A DNA stretch of 64,000 nt. Source: Candidatus Leptofilum proximum. Its GTDB lineage: Bacteria; Chloroflexota; Anaerolineae; Promineifilales; Promineifilaceae. Every line of letters starts with the position of its first letter. Position 1 is the stretch's first letter. Positions 57,708 through 64,000 of the stretch are shown piece by piece. The DNA lies in contig JADJXK010000002.1 in the NCBI GenBank assembly GCA_016710325.1, positions 3,596,001 to 3,660,000 on the forward strand. Reading direction: 5' to 3'. A program made the translations under genes and the position numbers. The notes below the pieces were generated by a model. The model did no database searches, had not been told where the DNA came from, and saw only the letters and a list, made by a program, of their open reading frames with translations.

Positions 57708-60230
57708 ATGACAAAACAAGCGAAATATCATCCCCAGGCCGTCGAGAAAAAGTGGCGACCTATTTGGGAAGCGCAAAATCTGTACCACACCGGTGATGAT
57801 CCCGACAAACCCGACACCTACATCCTGGATTATTTCCCGTACCCTTCCGGGGCTGGACTGTCGGTGGGGCACGCCAGGAATTACGTGCCTACCTGCATCA
57901 TCAGCCGCTACAAGCGGATGCAGGGTTACAACGTGCTGCACCCGATGGGCTGGGATGCCTTTGGCCTGCCCGCCGAAAACTACGCCATCCAGCACCACAT
58001 TCATCCCCGCGAAAGCACCAAACTGTTTGCCGATACCTACCGGCGGCAAATGCAGGCGATGGAATGTTCGTACGATTGGTCGCGCGAAATCAACTCCACC
58101 TTTCCCAACTATTACCGGTGGACGCAGTGGTTTTTCCTGCTGCTGCACCAGCGTGGGCTGGCCTACCGGGCGCTGGGCAGCCAGTGGTGGTGCCCCACCT
58201 GCCAGACCATCCTGGCCAACGAACAGGTGGAGCAGGGCCGCTGCTGGCGCTGCGACAGCGAGGTAACGCGCAAGGAGCTGGCGCAGTGGTACTTCAAAAT
58301 CACCGACTACGCCGACCGGCTGCTGGCCGACCTGGACACGGTGACCTGGCCGGAAAACATCAAGGCCATGCAGCGCAACTGGATCGGCCGTTCCACCGGT
58401 GCCGAGGTGGTTTTTGAGGTTAATAGTCCACAGATGACACAGATTTCACAGATGAATAAACACCAATCTGTGAAATCTGTGAAATCTGTGGATGTTTCTT
58501 CTGCGATAACGACATTTACGACGCGGATGGATACGCTGTTTGGCGTGACGTTTATTGCCATCGCGCCGGAGCACCCGCTGGTGGGGCAGATGGTAACGGA
58601 AGCTCAGAAGACGGCCGTTGCCCACTACACCGCTCAAGCCAAGCGCAAATCGGAAATTGAACGCACCTCAACCGAAAAAGTGCAAACCGGCGTCTTCACC
58701 GGAATCTACGCCATGCATCCACTGACGGGGCAGCCGGTGCCCATCTGGGTGGCCGATTATGTGCTGCCTGGCTACGGCAGCGGCGCGGTGATGGGCGTCC
58801 CGGCCCACGACAGCCGCGATTACGCCTTCGCCCAGACCTATCATCTGCCCATCGTGCCCGTGATTGCGCCGATGAACGGCGCGCCAGCGGAGGAGTGCTT
58901 TACCGGCTACGGCCGTCTGATCAACTCGGCCCAATTTTCCGGGCAAACTTCAGAAGAAGCGATGGCGGCGATTACGGCCGAACTGCACACCCAGGGCAAA
59001 GGCCAGCCGCAGGTGATCTACAAACTGCGCGACTGGCTGATTTCCCGCCAGCGCTACTGGGGCGCACCGATTCCCATCGTGCACTGTGCGGCCTGCGGCC
59101 CGGTGCCTGTACCCGAAGCAGACCTGCCTGTGCTGCTGCCCGACACCGACAATTTTGCCCCGGCGGGCGACGGCCGTTCCCCCCTGGCGCGCATCGAGGA
59201 GTGGGTCAACACCACCTGCCCGCAGTGCGGCGGCCCGGCGCAGCGCGAAACCGACACGATGGACGGCTTTGCCTGCTCCTCGTGGTACTTCCTGCGTTTT
59301 GCCAATCCACACTACGACGAGGGGCCGTTTGACCCGGCGGCGGTGCAGCGCTGGCTGCCGGTGGATACCTACGTCGGCGGCGCGGAACACGCCGTGCTGC
59401 ACCTGCTGTATGCCCGCTTCTGGACCAAGGTGATGGCCGATGCCAGGCTGATCAACTTTGTGGAGCCGTTTACCGAGCTGCGCAACCAGGGCGTACTGTC
59501 GTCGCCCGTGGACGGCCGTCGTATGTCCAAGTCACGCGGCAACGTCATCACGCCCGATGAAGTGATTGCCCAACACGGCACCGACGCGCTGCGGCTGACC
59601 GTGGTGTTCCTGGGTCCGTTTGATGCCGACGTGACCTGGGACGACAGCGGCATTCGCGGCATGACCCGGTTTGTGGAGCGGTTCTGGACGCTGGCGCAGG
59701 AAAAGGTTCGCGCCCAGGCGCAAAGTCGCGGAGAAGGGACCGCAGAGGACAGATTTGTGCGGGCGCGGCATAAGATCGTGAAGCGGAACACGCAGGAGAT
59801 GGAGGATTTTCGTTTTAATACGGCCGTTGCTGGCCTGATGGAATATCTGAACACCCTGTACGACATGCGTAACGAAGCCGTTGGCCCGGACGCCTGGCGT
59901 GACGCCATTGGCACGATGGCCCGCCTGCTGGCCCCCTTCGCGCCTTTCATTGCCGAGGAGGTGTGGCAGACGGTGCTAGGGCACGGCGAATCGGTGCACT
60001 GGCAGCCGTGGCCCTGCTACGACGAGGCGCTGACGCAAGATGCGGCGATCACAATGGTGGTGCAGGTAAACGGTAAGGTGCGCGACCGGATTGTGGTGGC
60101 GGCGGATGCGGCGGTGGAGGTGGTGAAGGAAACGGCCGTTACCAGCCCCAACGTCCAGGCCCACATCAACGGCCAGCCCGTCCGCAAAATCATCGTGGTG
60201 CCACAAAAGCTGGTCAATATTGTGGTGTAG
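57708..60230 (+). CDS. leuS: Leucyl-tRNA synthetase, with an in-frame repeat insertion
   Basis: Class I synthetase, 840 residues. HIGH-type motif PYPSGAGLSVGHARNY near residue 44; KMSKS as GRRMSKSRGNV near residue 605; CP1 editing domain with TTRMDTLFGVTFIAIAPEHPL; zinc-like WCPTCQTILANEQ. Between VVFEV and ITTFTTRMDT (about residues 241-262) the text NSPQMTQISQMNKHQSVKSV is encoded by a dispersed palindromic repeat (58428-58491), in frame, at the entry to the editing domain. AGAGGA precedes ATG 57708. Leader peptides upstream suggest leucine-dependent attenuation. Confidence 0.95.
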   Translation: MTKQAKYHPQAVEKKWRPIWEAQNLYHTGDDPDKPDTYILDYFPYPSGAGLSVGHARNYVPTCIISRYKRMQGYNVLHPMGWDAFGLPAENYAIQHHIHPRESTKLFADTYRRQMQAMECSYDWSREINSTFPNYYRWTQWFFLLLHQRGLAYRALGSQWWCPTCQTILANEQVEQGRCWRCDSEVTRKELAQWYFKITDYADRLLADLDTVTWPENIKAMQRNWIGRSTGAEVVFEVNSPQMTQISQMNKHQSVKSVKSVDVSSAITTFTTRMDTLFGVTFIAIAPEHPLVGQMVTEAQKTAVAHYTAQAKRKSEIERTSTEKVQTGVFTGIYAMHPLTGQPVPIWVADYVLPGYGSGAVMGVPAHDSRDYAFAQTYHLPIVPVIAPMNGAPAEECFTGYGRLINSAQFSGQTSEEAMAAITAELHTQGKGQPQVIYKLRDWLISRQRYWGAPIPIVHCAACGPVPVPEADLPVLLPDTDNFAPAGDGRSPLARIEEWVNTTCPQCGGPAQRETDTMDGFACSSWYFLRFANPHYDEGPFDPAAVQRWLPVDTYVGGAEHAVLHLLYARFWTKVMADARLINFVEPFTELRNQGVLSSPVDGRRMSKSRGNVITPDEVIAQHGTDALRLTVVFLGPFDADVTWDDSGIRGMTRFVERFWTLAQEKVRAQAQSRGEGTAEDRFVRARHKIVKRNTQEMEDFRFNTAVAGLMEYLNTLYDMRNEAVGPDAWRDAIGTMARLLAPFAPFIAEEVWQTVLGHGESVHWQPWPCYDEALTQDAAITMVVQVNGKVRDRIVVAADAAVEVVKETAVTSPNVQAHINGQPVRKIIVVPQKLVNIVV
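58428..58491. repeat. Intergenic-type CACAGATTTCACAGAT palindrome inside leuS
   Basis: Arms 58428-58453 and 58466-58491 are 26-nt reverse complements with two mismatches around a 12-base loop. The words CACAGAT/ATCTGTG belong to the repeat family seen between genes at 3104-3180. Here it is read in frame as part of LeuRS. Confidence 0.88.
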
Positions 60231-60248
60231 TCAGATAGTTTTGGAAGA

Positions 60249-60281
60249 AGATTGGTCCAATCTGCCAGATTGGACCAATCT
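60249..60281. terminator. Palindrome between leuS and the LysM gene
   Basis: AGATTGGTCCAATCT (60249-60263) and AGATTGGACCAATCT (60267-60281) are perfect 15-nt complementary arms with a GCC loop; each arm is itself nearly palindromic. It lies between convergent genes and probably terminates both, though T runs are short. Confidence 0.7.
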
Positions 60282-60293
60282 AGTGGTTGTGGT

Positions 60294-60749
60294 TTATGGA
60301 ATGCAGAGCGACTGCCCGGCGTAGATGAAGTTGAGGTTGTAGATACCGTTGGCTTCGGCAATGGTGTACGGGCTGATGCCATACCAGACGCCCAGGTTGA
60401 TCAGGTTATCGCCGTAACGCACAGTGTGGTAGTAGCGGCAGTAGCGCTGTGGCGGAAGAGGCGGTGGTGGCTGGGGAGCTGGTTTGTAGTAGGGGACGAA
60501 GATCACCGTACCGTAGTAAATAAGGTTGGGGTTCACGATGTGTGGGTTGGCAACCAGCAGATCGTGAATGGTGACACCGTAGGTCACGGCAATGAGCGAC
60601 AGGGTCTCGCCGTAGCGGACGGTGTGGTAGACACCGTTGCTTTCGGCCGGGGCGGCCTGCGTGGTGGAGACCGTCACGCCAAGCAGTAACAGCAGCAGAA
60701 GCAGAAAAAGCGTCAGCCTGCGAAATCGTGAAAAACCAGTTTTTCTCAT
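60294..60749 (-). CDS. Secreted protein with two LysM domains
   Basis: A signal peptide (LTLFLLLLLLLLGVTVSTTQA) is followed by two LysM repeats: YHTVRYGETLSLIAVTYGVT...ANPHIVNPNLIYYG and YHTVRYGDNLINLGVWYGIS...NGIYNLNFIYAGQSLCIP, separated by a Pro-rich linker (APQPPPPLPPQ). It should bind peptidoglycan or chitin-like glycans outside the cell. There is no catalytic domain. 151 residues. GGAGG lies before ATG 60749. Confidence 0.88.
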   Translation of the reverse strand: MRKTGFSRFRRLTLFLLLLLLLLGVTVSTTQAAPAESNGVYHTVRYGETLSLIAVTYGVTIHDLLVANPHIVNPNLIYYGTVIFVPYYKPAPQPPPPLPPQRYCRYYHTVRYGDNLINLGVWYGISPYTIAEANGIYNLNFIYAGQSLCIP

Positions 60750-60888
60750 ATGGGAACCTCCTAGAAGAAGCCGTGGGGCAGTGCGGGAAACGGCCGTACC
60801 CTCTTCGCCGCCTGCCGCAAATTAACATAAAACCTTGCGGGCACTATAGCATATTCACCAGGGGAAAATCAATATGCCAAGCCTGGAA

Positions 60889-60928
60889 AAAGAAAAAGCG
60901 CCTTGAGCAAAATTAGCTCAAGGCGCTT
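60889..60928 (-). terminator. Rho-independent terminator after efp
   Basis: AAGCGCCTTGAGC (60896-60908) and GCTCAAGGCGCTT (60916-60928) are perfect 13-nt arms; on the minus strand the stem is followed by a T-rich run. Confidence 0.9.
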
Positions 60929-60952
60929 GATGATGGGTGGTGACGGGAATGT

Positions 60953-61510
60953 TTACACGCGGGTGATATATTCGCGGGATTCCGTGTTCACCCGAATCTT
61001 GTCGCCAATGTTGACAAACAGCGGTGTTTTCACCTTCAGGCCTGTGCTCGTGAGTACTTCTTTGGTGGCGCCGGTGGCCGTATCGCCAGCCACAGCGTTT
61101 TCCGCTTCGACCACTTCAAAGTCCATCGTTTTGGGCAGAACGTAATCCAGCACTTCACCTTCATACATCAGCAGTTCCAGCTCCATGTTGTCTACCAGGA
61201 ACACTTTGTCTTCTTCTAAAACGTGGTGGTTTACCTGTTTTTGTTCATAAGAGTCTGTGTTCATGAAAACGTAGAAGGTTCCATCGTCATACAGGTATTG
61301 AAACGTTTGTTTTTCCAGCCGGATATCTTCTACACGGTCGCCTGAGGTAAAGGTGATCTGGAAGTTGGAACCAGAGCGCAAGTCGCGCACGCTGACGCGA
61401 ATGGTAGCTTTACCGCGCCCTGGTTTGCTATGGCTGTATTCCGTTACTTTGTAAAGATTGCCGTCCTGGGTAAAGCTTACCCCGCGGCGCAGCTGATTGA
61501 CATCGATCAT
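60953..61510 (-). CDS. efp: Translation elongation factor P
   Basis: Relieves ribosome stalling at poly-proline. 185 residues in three beta domains: MIDVNQLRRGVSFTQDGNLYKV, a domain II with FVMNTDSYEQ-type text, and the C-terminal LKVKTPLFVNIGDKIRVNTESREYITRV. The loop that reaches the P-site reads SKPGRGKATIRV, with Arg where E. coli has the beta-lysylated Lys34 (KPGKGQA). No modification gene (epmA/epmB, earP, ymfI) is in the window. Confidence 0.95.
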   Translation of the reverse strand: MIDVNQLRRGVSFTQDGNLYKVTEYSHSKPGRGKATIRVSVRDLRSGSNFQITFTSGDRVEDIRLEKQTFQYLYDDGTFYVFMNTDSYEQKQVNHHVLEEDKVFLVDNMELELLMYEGEVLDYVLPKTMDFEVVEAENAVAGDTATGATKEVLTSTGLKVKTPLFVNIGDKIRVNTESREYITRV

Positions 61511-61535
61511 TTTTAGGTTGCTCCTTACTTCATTA

Positions 61536-61591
61536 AACCTCCCGAAGGTTTTGTCCCGAAGGTGCTTTCGGGATCAAACCTTCGGGAGGTT
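61536..61591. repeat. Nested inverted repeat upstream of efp
   Basis: Outer arms AACCTCCCGAAGGTTT (61536-61551) and AAACCTTCGGGAGGTT (61576-61591) are perfect; inside, TCCCGAA pairs with TTCGGGA. It lies about 25 bases upstream of the efp start, so it may be a dispersed palindrome or a leader hairpin. Confidence 0.75.
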
Positions 61592-61728
61592 AACTATCGT
61601 CTATTTAAAATGGATTTCTCGACTGCGAAGTTTATCATAAACAGTCTGGAGTGGGCAATTTGCCAGCAAGAAGTTTTTAGGACGATTGGCTTGCGCCTTT
61701 TTTTGCCTTTTGAGTACAATGCGGTTGT

Positions 61729-62547
61729 ATGGACGAATTTGCCACAGTCTCCCCTGAAACCCAAATTTTATGCTATCAATGTACGGCCGTTCTCCCCGTG
61801 CAGCAAGGTTCCCAGTTTGTTACCTGTGAATTTTGCGGCGCGACCAACTTTGTAGACAAGAGCGGTGCGGTGCTGCATTATGCGGTGCGGGCTACGGTGG
61901 ATGAAACGGCCGCAGCCGCCGCGCTGCGCCGCTGGATGGGCGGCAACGCCACGGTGAAGGACCTGGACAAGAAGGCGATGCTGGAACGGCCGTCTTTCCA
62001 GATGTTCCCCATGTGGCTGGTGCGCATGAGCCAGAGCGGCCAGGAAAAGGTCGTGCTGGAACCGGCCGCCGCCCTCGCCGTCTTTGAACTGACCGAGCTA
62101 AGCATCCCCGCCTCGGACCTGGAACCGTACGACCACACGATGGACGGCGATGCCATCGCGCCCACCGTGCCTTTGGCAACGGTGCGCAAGTGGCTGGCGG
62201 ACAATCAGAAAATTGCCGCCGGGCAGGTCAAGGAGAGTTCGCTGGTGCACCTGCCGCTGTACGTGTTTAAGTATCAGTTTGAAGGACGGGCGTATACGGC
62301 CGTGGTTGATGCCGCCAGCAGCCAGGTGTTTGCCAGTGTCTACCCCTCCAAGCGCGAGGTGCCCTACGTGGCCATTGGCTCCGTGGGCTGCGCCCTCTAC
62401 TTTTGCGCCGCGCTCATCCCCGCCATCAGCTTCTTCACCACCGATGGCACGGGGTTGATCTGGGGCATTTTGGGCTACATCGTGATCGCCATTGTGCTGG
62501 CGGTGCCCATTTTTGGCATCGCCGCTTACATTTCATCACGCGTTTAA
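61729..62547 (+). CDS. Zinc-ribbon membrane protein 1
   Basis: A 272-residue protein opening with a zinc ribbon (ILCYQCTAVLPV...VTCEFCGATNFV, CxxC...CxxC). The middle is a soluble domain with FQMFPMWLVRMSQSGQ and HLPLYVFKYQFEGRAYTAVVDA, and the C-terminus has two or three membrane spans (GCALYFCAALIPAISFF, LIWGILGYIVIAIVLAVPIFGIA). The HLPLYVFKY/YLPYWR-type motif is shared with the next gene. Function unknown. Confidence 0.75.
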   Translation: MDEFATVSPETQILCYQCTAVLPVQQGSQFVTCEFCGATNFVDKSGAVLHYAVRATVDETAAAAALRRWMGGNATVKDLDKKAMLERPSFQMFPMWLVRMSQSGQEKVVLEPAAALAVFELTELSIPASDLEPYDHTMDGDAIAPTVPLATVRKWLADNQKIAAGQVKESSLVHLPLYVFKYQFEGRAYTAVVDAASSQVFASVYPSKREVPYVAIGSVGCALYFCAALIPAISFFTTDGTGLIWGILGYIVIAIVLAVPIFGIAAYISSRV

Positions 62548-62551
62548 ATTC

Positions 62552-62586
62552 CGTGTAGAGACGTTGCATTGCAACGTCTCTACAGG
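62552..62586. repeat. GTAGAGACGTTGCA palindrome family, copy 2
   Basis: Arms GTAGAGACGTTGCA and TGCAACGTCTCTAC between the first and second zinc-ribbon genes; the same palindrome as 52331-52364. Confidence 0.85.
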
Positions 62587-62596
62587 ACATCATCCT

Positions 62597-63694
62597 ATGA
62601 CACAATCAGCTAACAAAACCCAAGGTCTCACCTGCCCGGAATGCAGCGGTGTAGTGCCCATCGCTGAGGGCGACCGCATTGTGGAATGCCCGTACTGCCA
62701 CACCTTCTCCCTGGTGCAGGGGGAGCGCGGCGTGCGCCGCTGGCAGGTGCCCCAGTTGGTGGAACGCGAACGCGCTTTGCAAACGGTGGGCAACTTCTTC
62801 CGCGGCATGAAAAAGGCCAGCGACCTGGCCAAAGAGGCGCAGGTTAAAGATACCTTCCTGGTTTACCTGCCCTACTGGCGCGTTGAGGCGTTTGTGGCGG
62901 GCTGGATGTTTGGCCGGGTGAAGTCCGGCAAAGACAGCACCCGCCCCATCGAGGTGCAAATCAGCGAGCAGATGCATTGGAACGATGCGGCCGTTGACGT
63001 GGCCGAATATGGCGTACACCAGGTCGCCATCTCCAAAGAGCGGTTGCAGCCATACGACAGTGACCGCCTCCATGCCGAGGCGATGGTCTTCGAGCCGTCT
63101 GAGTCGCACAGCGATGCGTTTGAAGAGGCCGGGCGGCACTTTACCTACCGGGGCCGCAAAGCACGCAGCCTGCGCACCAAATTCTTTGAGAAGTTCCACT
63201 TTTTGCGCCAGCGCCTGTCGATTGTTTACTATCCGCTGTGGGTGTCGCGCTACGAATACCACAAGCGTAACTACCAGGTGGTGGTTGATGGCGTGAACGG
63301 CAATATCCTCTACGGCAAAGCGCCGGGCAACATTCTCTACCGGGCCGCGGCGCTGGTGGGTGGTCTGGCCGTGGGCAACTTCATCCTGGTGAACGGCACG
63401 CTGCTGGCGGGCACGGCCGTTAGCAGCAGTGATGATGGGGATGGCCTTCTGTTTTTACTCGTACCCATTGCCCTGGGCATTGGCCTGATTGCTGCCGGGT
63501 ATCGCGCCTTCCGCTACGGCGAAGAAGTGGAGGAGGTCCAGAAGGGGGCGCGCAAAGCGACCCTGGCCGGTGAGTCCGGCGAAGGTTTGATGGCCGCGCT
63601 AACGGGCGGGCTGATGGGTGGCTCCGGCGATGTGCAGGAGCTGATGCGTTCCGGCATGAGCGTGCTGGAAGAGCTGTCGGAGGGGAAACGATGA
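62597..63694 (+). CDS. Zinc-ribbon membrane protein 2
   Basis: A 365-residue paralog of the preceding gene: LTCPECSGVVPI...VECPYCHTFSLV zinc ribbon, then FLVYLPYWRVEAFVAGWMFG and YYPLWVSRYEYHKRNYQVVVDGVNG, and two C-terminal membrane segments (GGLAVGNFILVNGTLLAG, LLFLLVPIALGIGLIAAGYRAF). The tail is a Gly/Ala-rich region. ATG 62597 follows the palindrome directly. Its stop overlaps the next start by four bases, so the genes are coupled. Function unknown. Confidence 0.75.
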   Translation: MTQSANKTQGLTCPECSGVVPIAEGDRIVECPYCHTFSLVQGERGVRRWQVPQLVERERALQTVGNFFRGMKKASDLAKEAQVKDTFLVYLPYWRVEAFVAGWMFGRVKSGKDSTRPIEVQISEQMHWNDAAVDVAEYGVHQVAISKERLQPYDSDRLHAEAMVFEPSESHSDAFEEAGRHFTYRGRKARSLRTKFFEKFHFLRQRLSIVYYPLWVSRYEYHKRNYQVVVDGVNGNILYGKAPGNILYRAAALVGGLAVGNFILVNGTLLAGTAVSSSDDGDGLLFLLVPIALGIGLIAAGYRAFRYGEEVEEVQKGARKATLAGESGEGLMAALTGGLMGGSGDVQELMRSGMSVLEELSEGKR

Positions 63695-64000
63695 AGCTAT
63701 TGGCTTTGCGCTGCCCCACCTGTGCCCAACCGTTCAAGCCGCAAAATCCAGAGGTTGTGGTGCTGTGCTGTGTGTGGTGCGGTACGGCCGTTTCCATCAC
63801 CGACACGGGCCTCAACACCATGACTATCGAATTTGCTGCCCCAGCCGAGGCGAAGTTTGACGCCTGGGTGCCGCTGTGGGTGTTTAACGGCCGGGTCACC
63901 ATCACCAGCCGCCAGACCCAGGGGCGCAACAAGCAGGCCGAACAAGACGCCGAGCAGCTGTGGGGCTACCCGCGCCGCCTCTATGTGCCTGCCTGGGACC
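63691..64000 (+). CDS. Zinc-ribbon protein 3, partial
   Basis: Starts with ATG overlapping the upstream stop (ATGA) and runs off the right edge after 103 codons. It has CPTCAQPF...VLCCVWCGTAVSI, a zinc ribbon, then DAWVPLWVFNGRVTITSRQT, which recalls the YLPYW/HLPLYVF element of its two upstream neighbours. A three-gene paralogous set is therefore present. Confidence 0.7.
   Translation, partial: MKLLALRCPTCAQPFKPQNPEVVVLCCVWCGTAVSITDTGLNTMTIEFAAPAEAKFDAWVPLWVFNGRVTITSRQTQGRNKQAEQDAEQLWGYPRRLYVPAWD

Overview
The window looks like a chromosomal contig (about 55-60% G+C) from a member of the Chloroflexota, probably an Anaerolineae/Ardenticatenia-type lineage. That placement is an inference from gene style: a liv amino-acid transporter with a very large LivM, DUF4870/DUF4013 membrane proteins, a bactofilin-like surface protein and TGS-less ThrRS. 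Intergenic space is full of palindromic repeats. A palindromic octamer, ACGGCCGT, occurs about 68 times by hand count, inside and between genes, in the manner of the cyanobacterial HIP1 element.

1-14.5 kb: partial GNAT, pyrimidine-nucleoside phosphorylase, PsbP-like lipoprotein, GDPD, class II aldolase + ketopantoate reductase, fmt, two small membrane proteins, an ECF sigma/anti-sigma/bactofilin-like set, then a T-box leader in front of two tandem threonyl-tRNA synthetase genes. 14.5-21 kb: a PQQ-propeller gene cut by an ISAzo13-family element, a vapBC pair, a sensor kinase and an IS630 element. 21-30.7 kb: sodA, ferredoxin, aspartase/fumarase, JAMM protease, plsY, cupin, a fused double substrate-binding protein and a GT39-like membrane protein.

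30.8-40.5 kb is the most unusual region: a complete chromosomal integron. A typical IntI (39521-40495, + strand) is divergent from an array of minus-strand cassettes (GNAT, S51 peptidase, an ORF-poor cassette, a 168-bp-repeat FG-GAP protein, a PHP hydrolase hit upstream by an IS3 element, higBA, NUDIX). The cassettes are separated by five or six attC-like sites with RYYYAAC/GTTRRRY boxes and imperfect palindromic arms. Three TTATGCCGAA hairpins lie in the attI/promoter interval.

40.5-50.7 kb: ornithine cyclodeaminase-like gene, a second LivJ-like lipoprotein, a second copy of the ISAzo13 element with its reading frame broken at homopolymers, and the livFGMHJ operon with a consensus promoter. 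50.7-57 kb: phoU, NERD protein, fabF, plsX, an arsR-arsM arsenic locus and ssb. 57-64 kb: leuS, preceded by two Leu-rich leader peptides and tandem terminators (attenuation) and carrying an intergenic-type palindrome inside its editing-domain coding sequence; then a LysM protein, efp and three consecutive zinc-ribbon membrane proteins, the last cut by the window edge.

Housekeeping translation genes (fmt, thrS x2, leuS, efp, ssb) alternate with accessory islands. Every IS transposase family present (ISAzo13, IS630, IS3) has at least one copy with a frame change at a homopolymer run.
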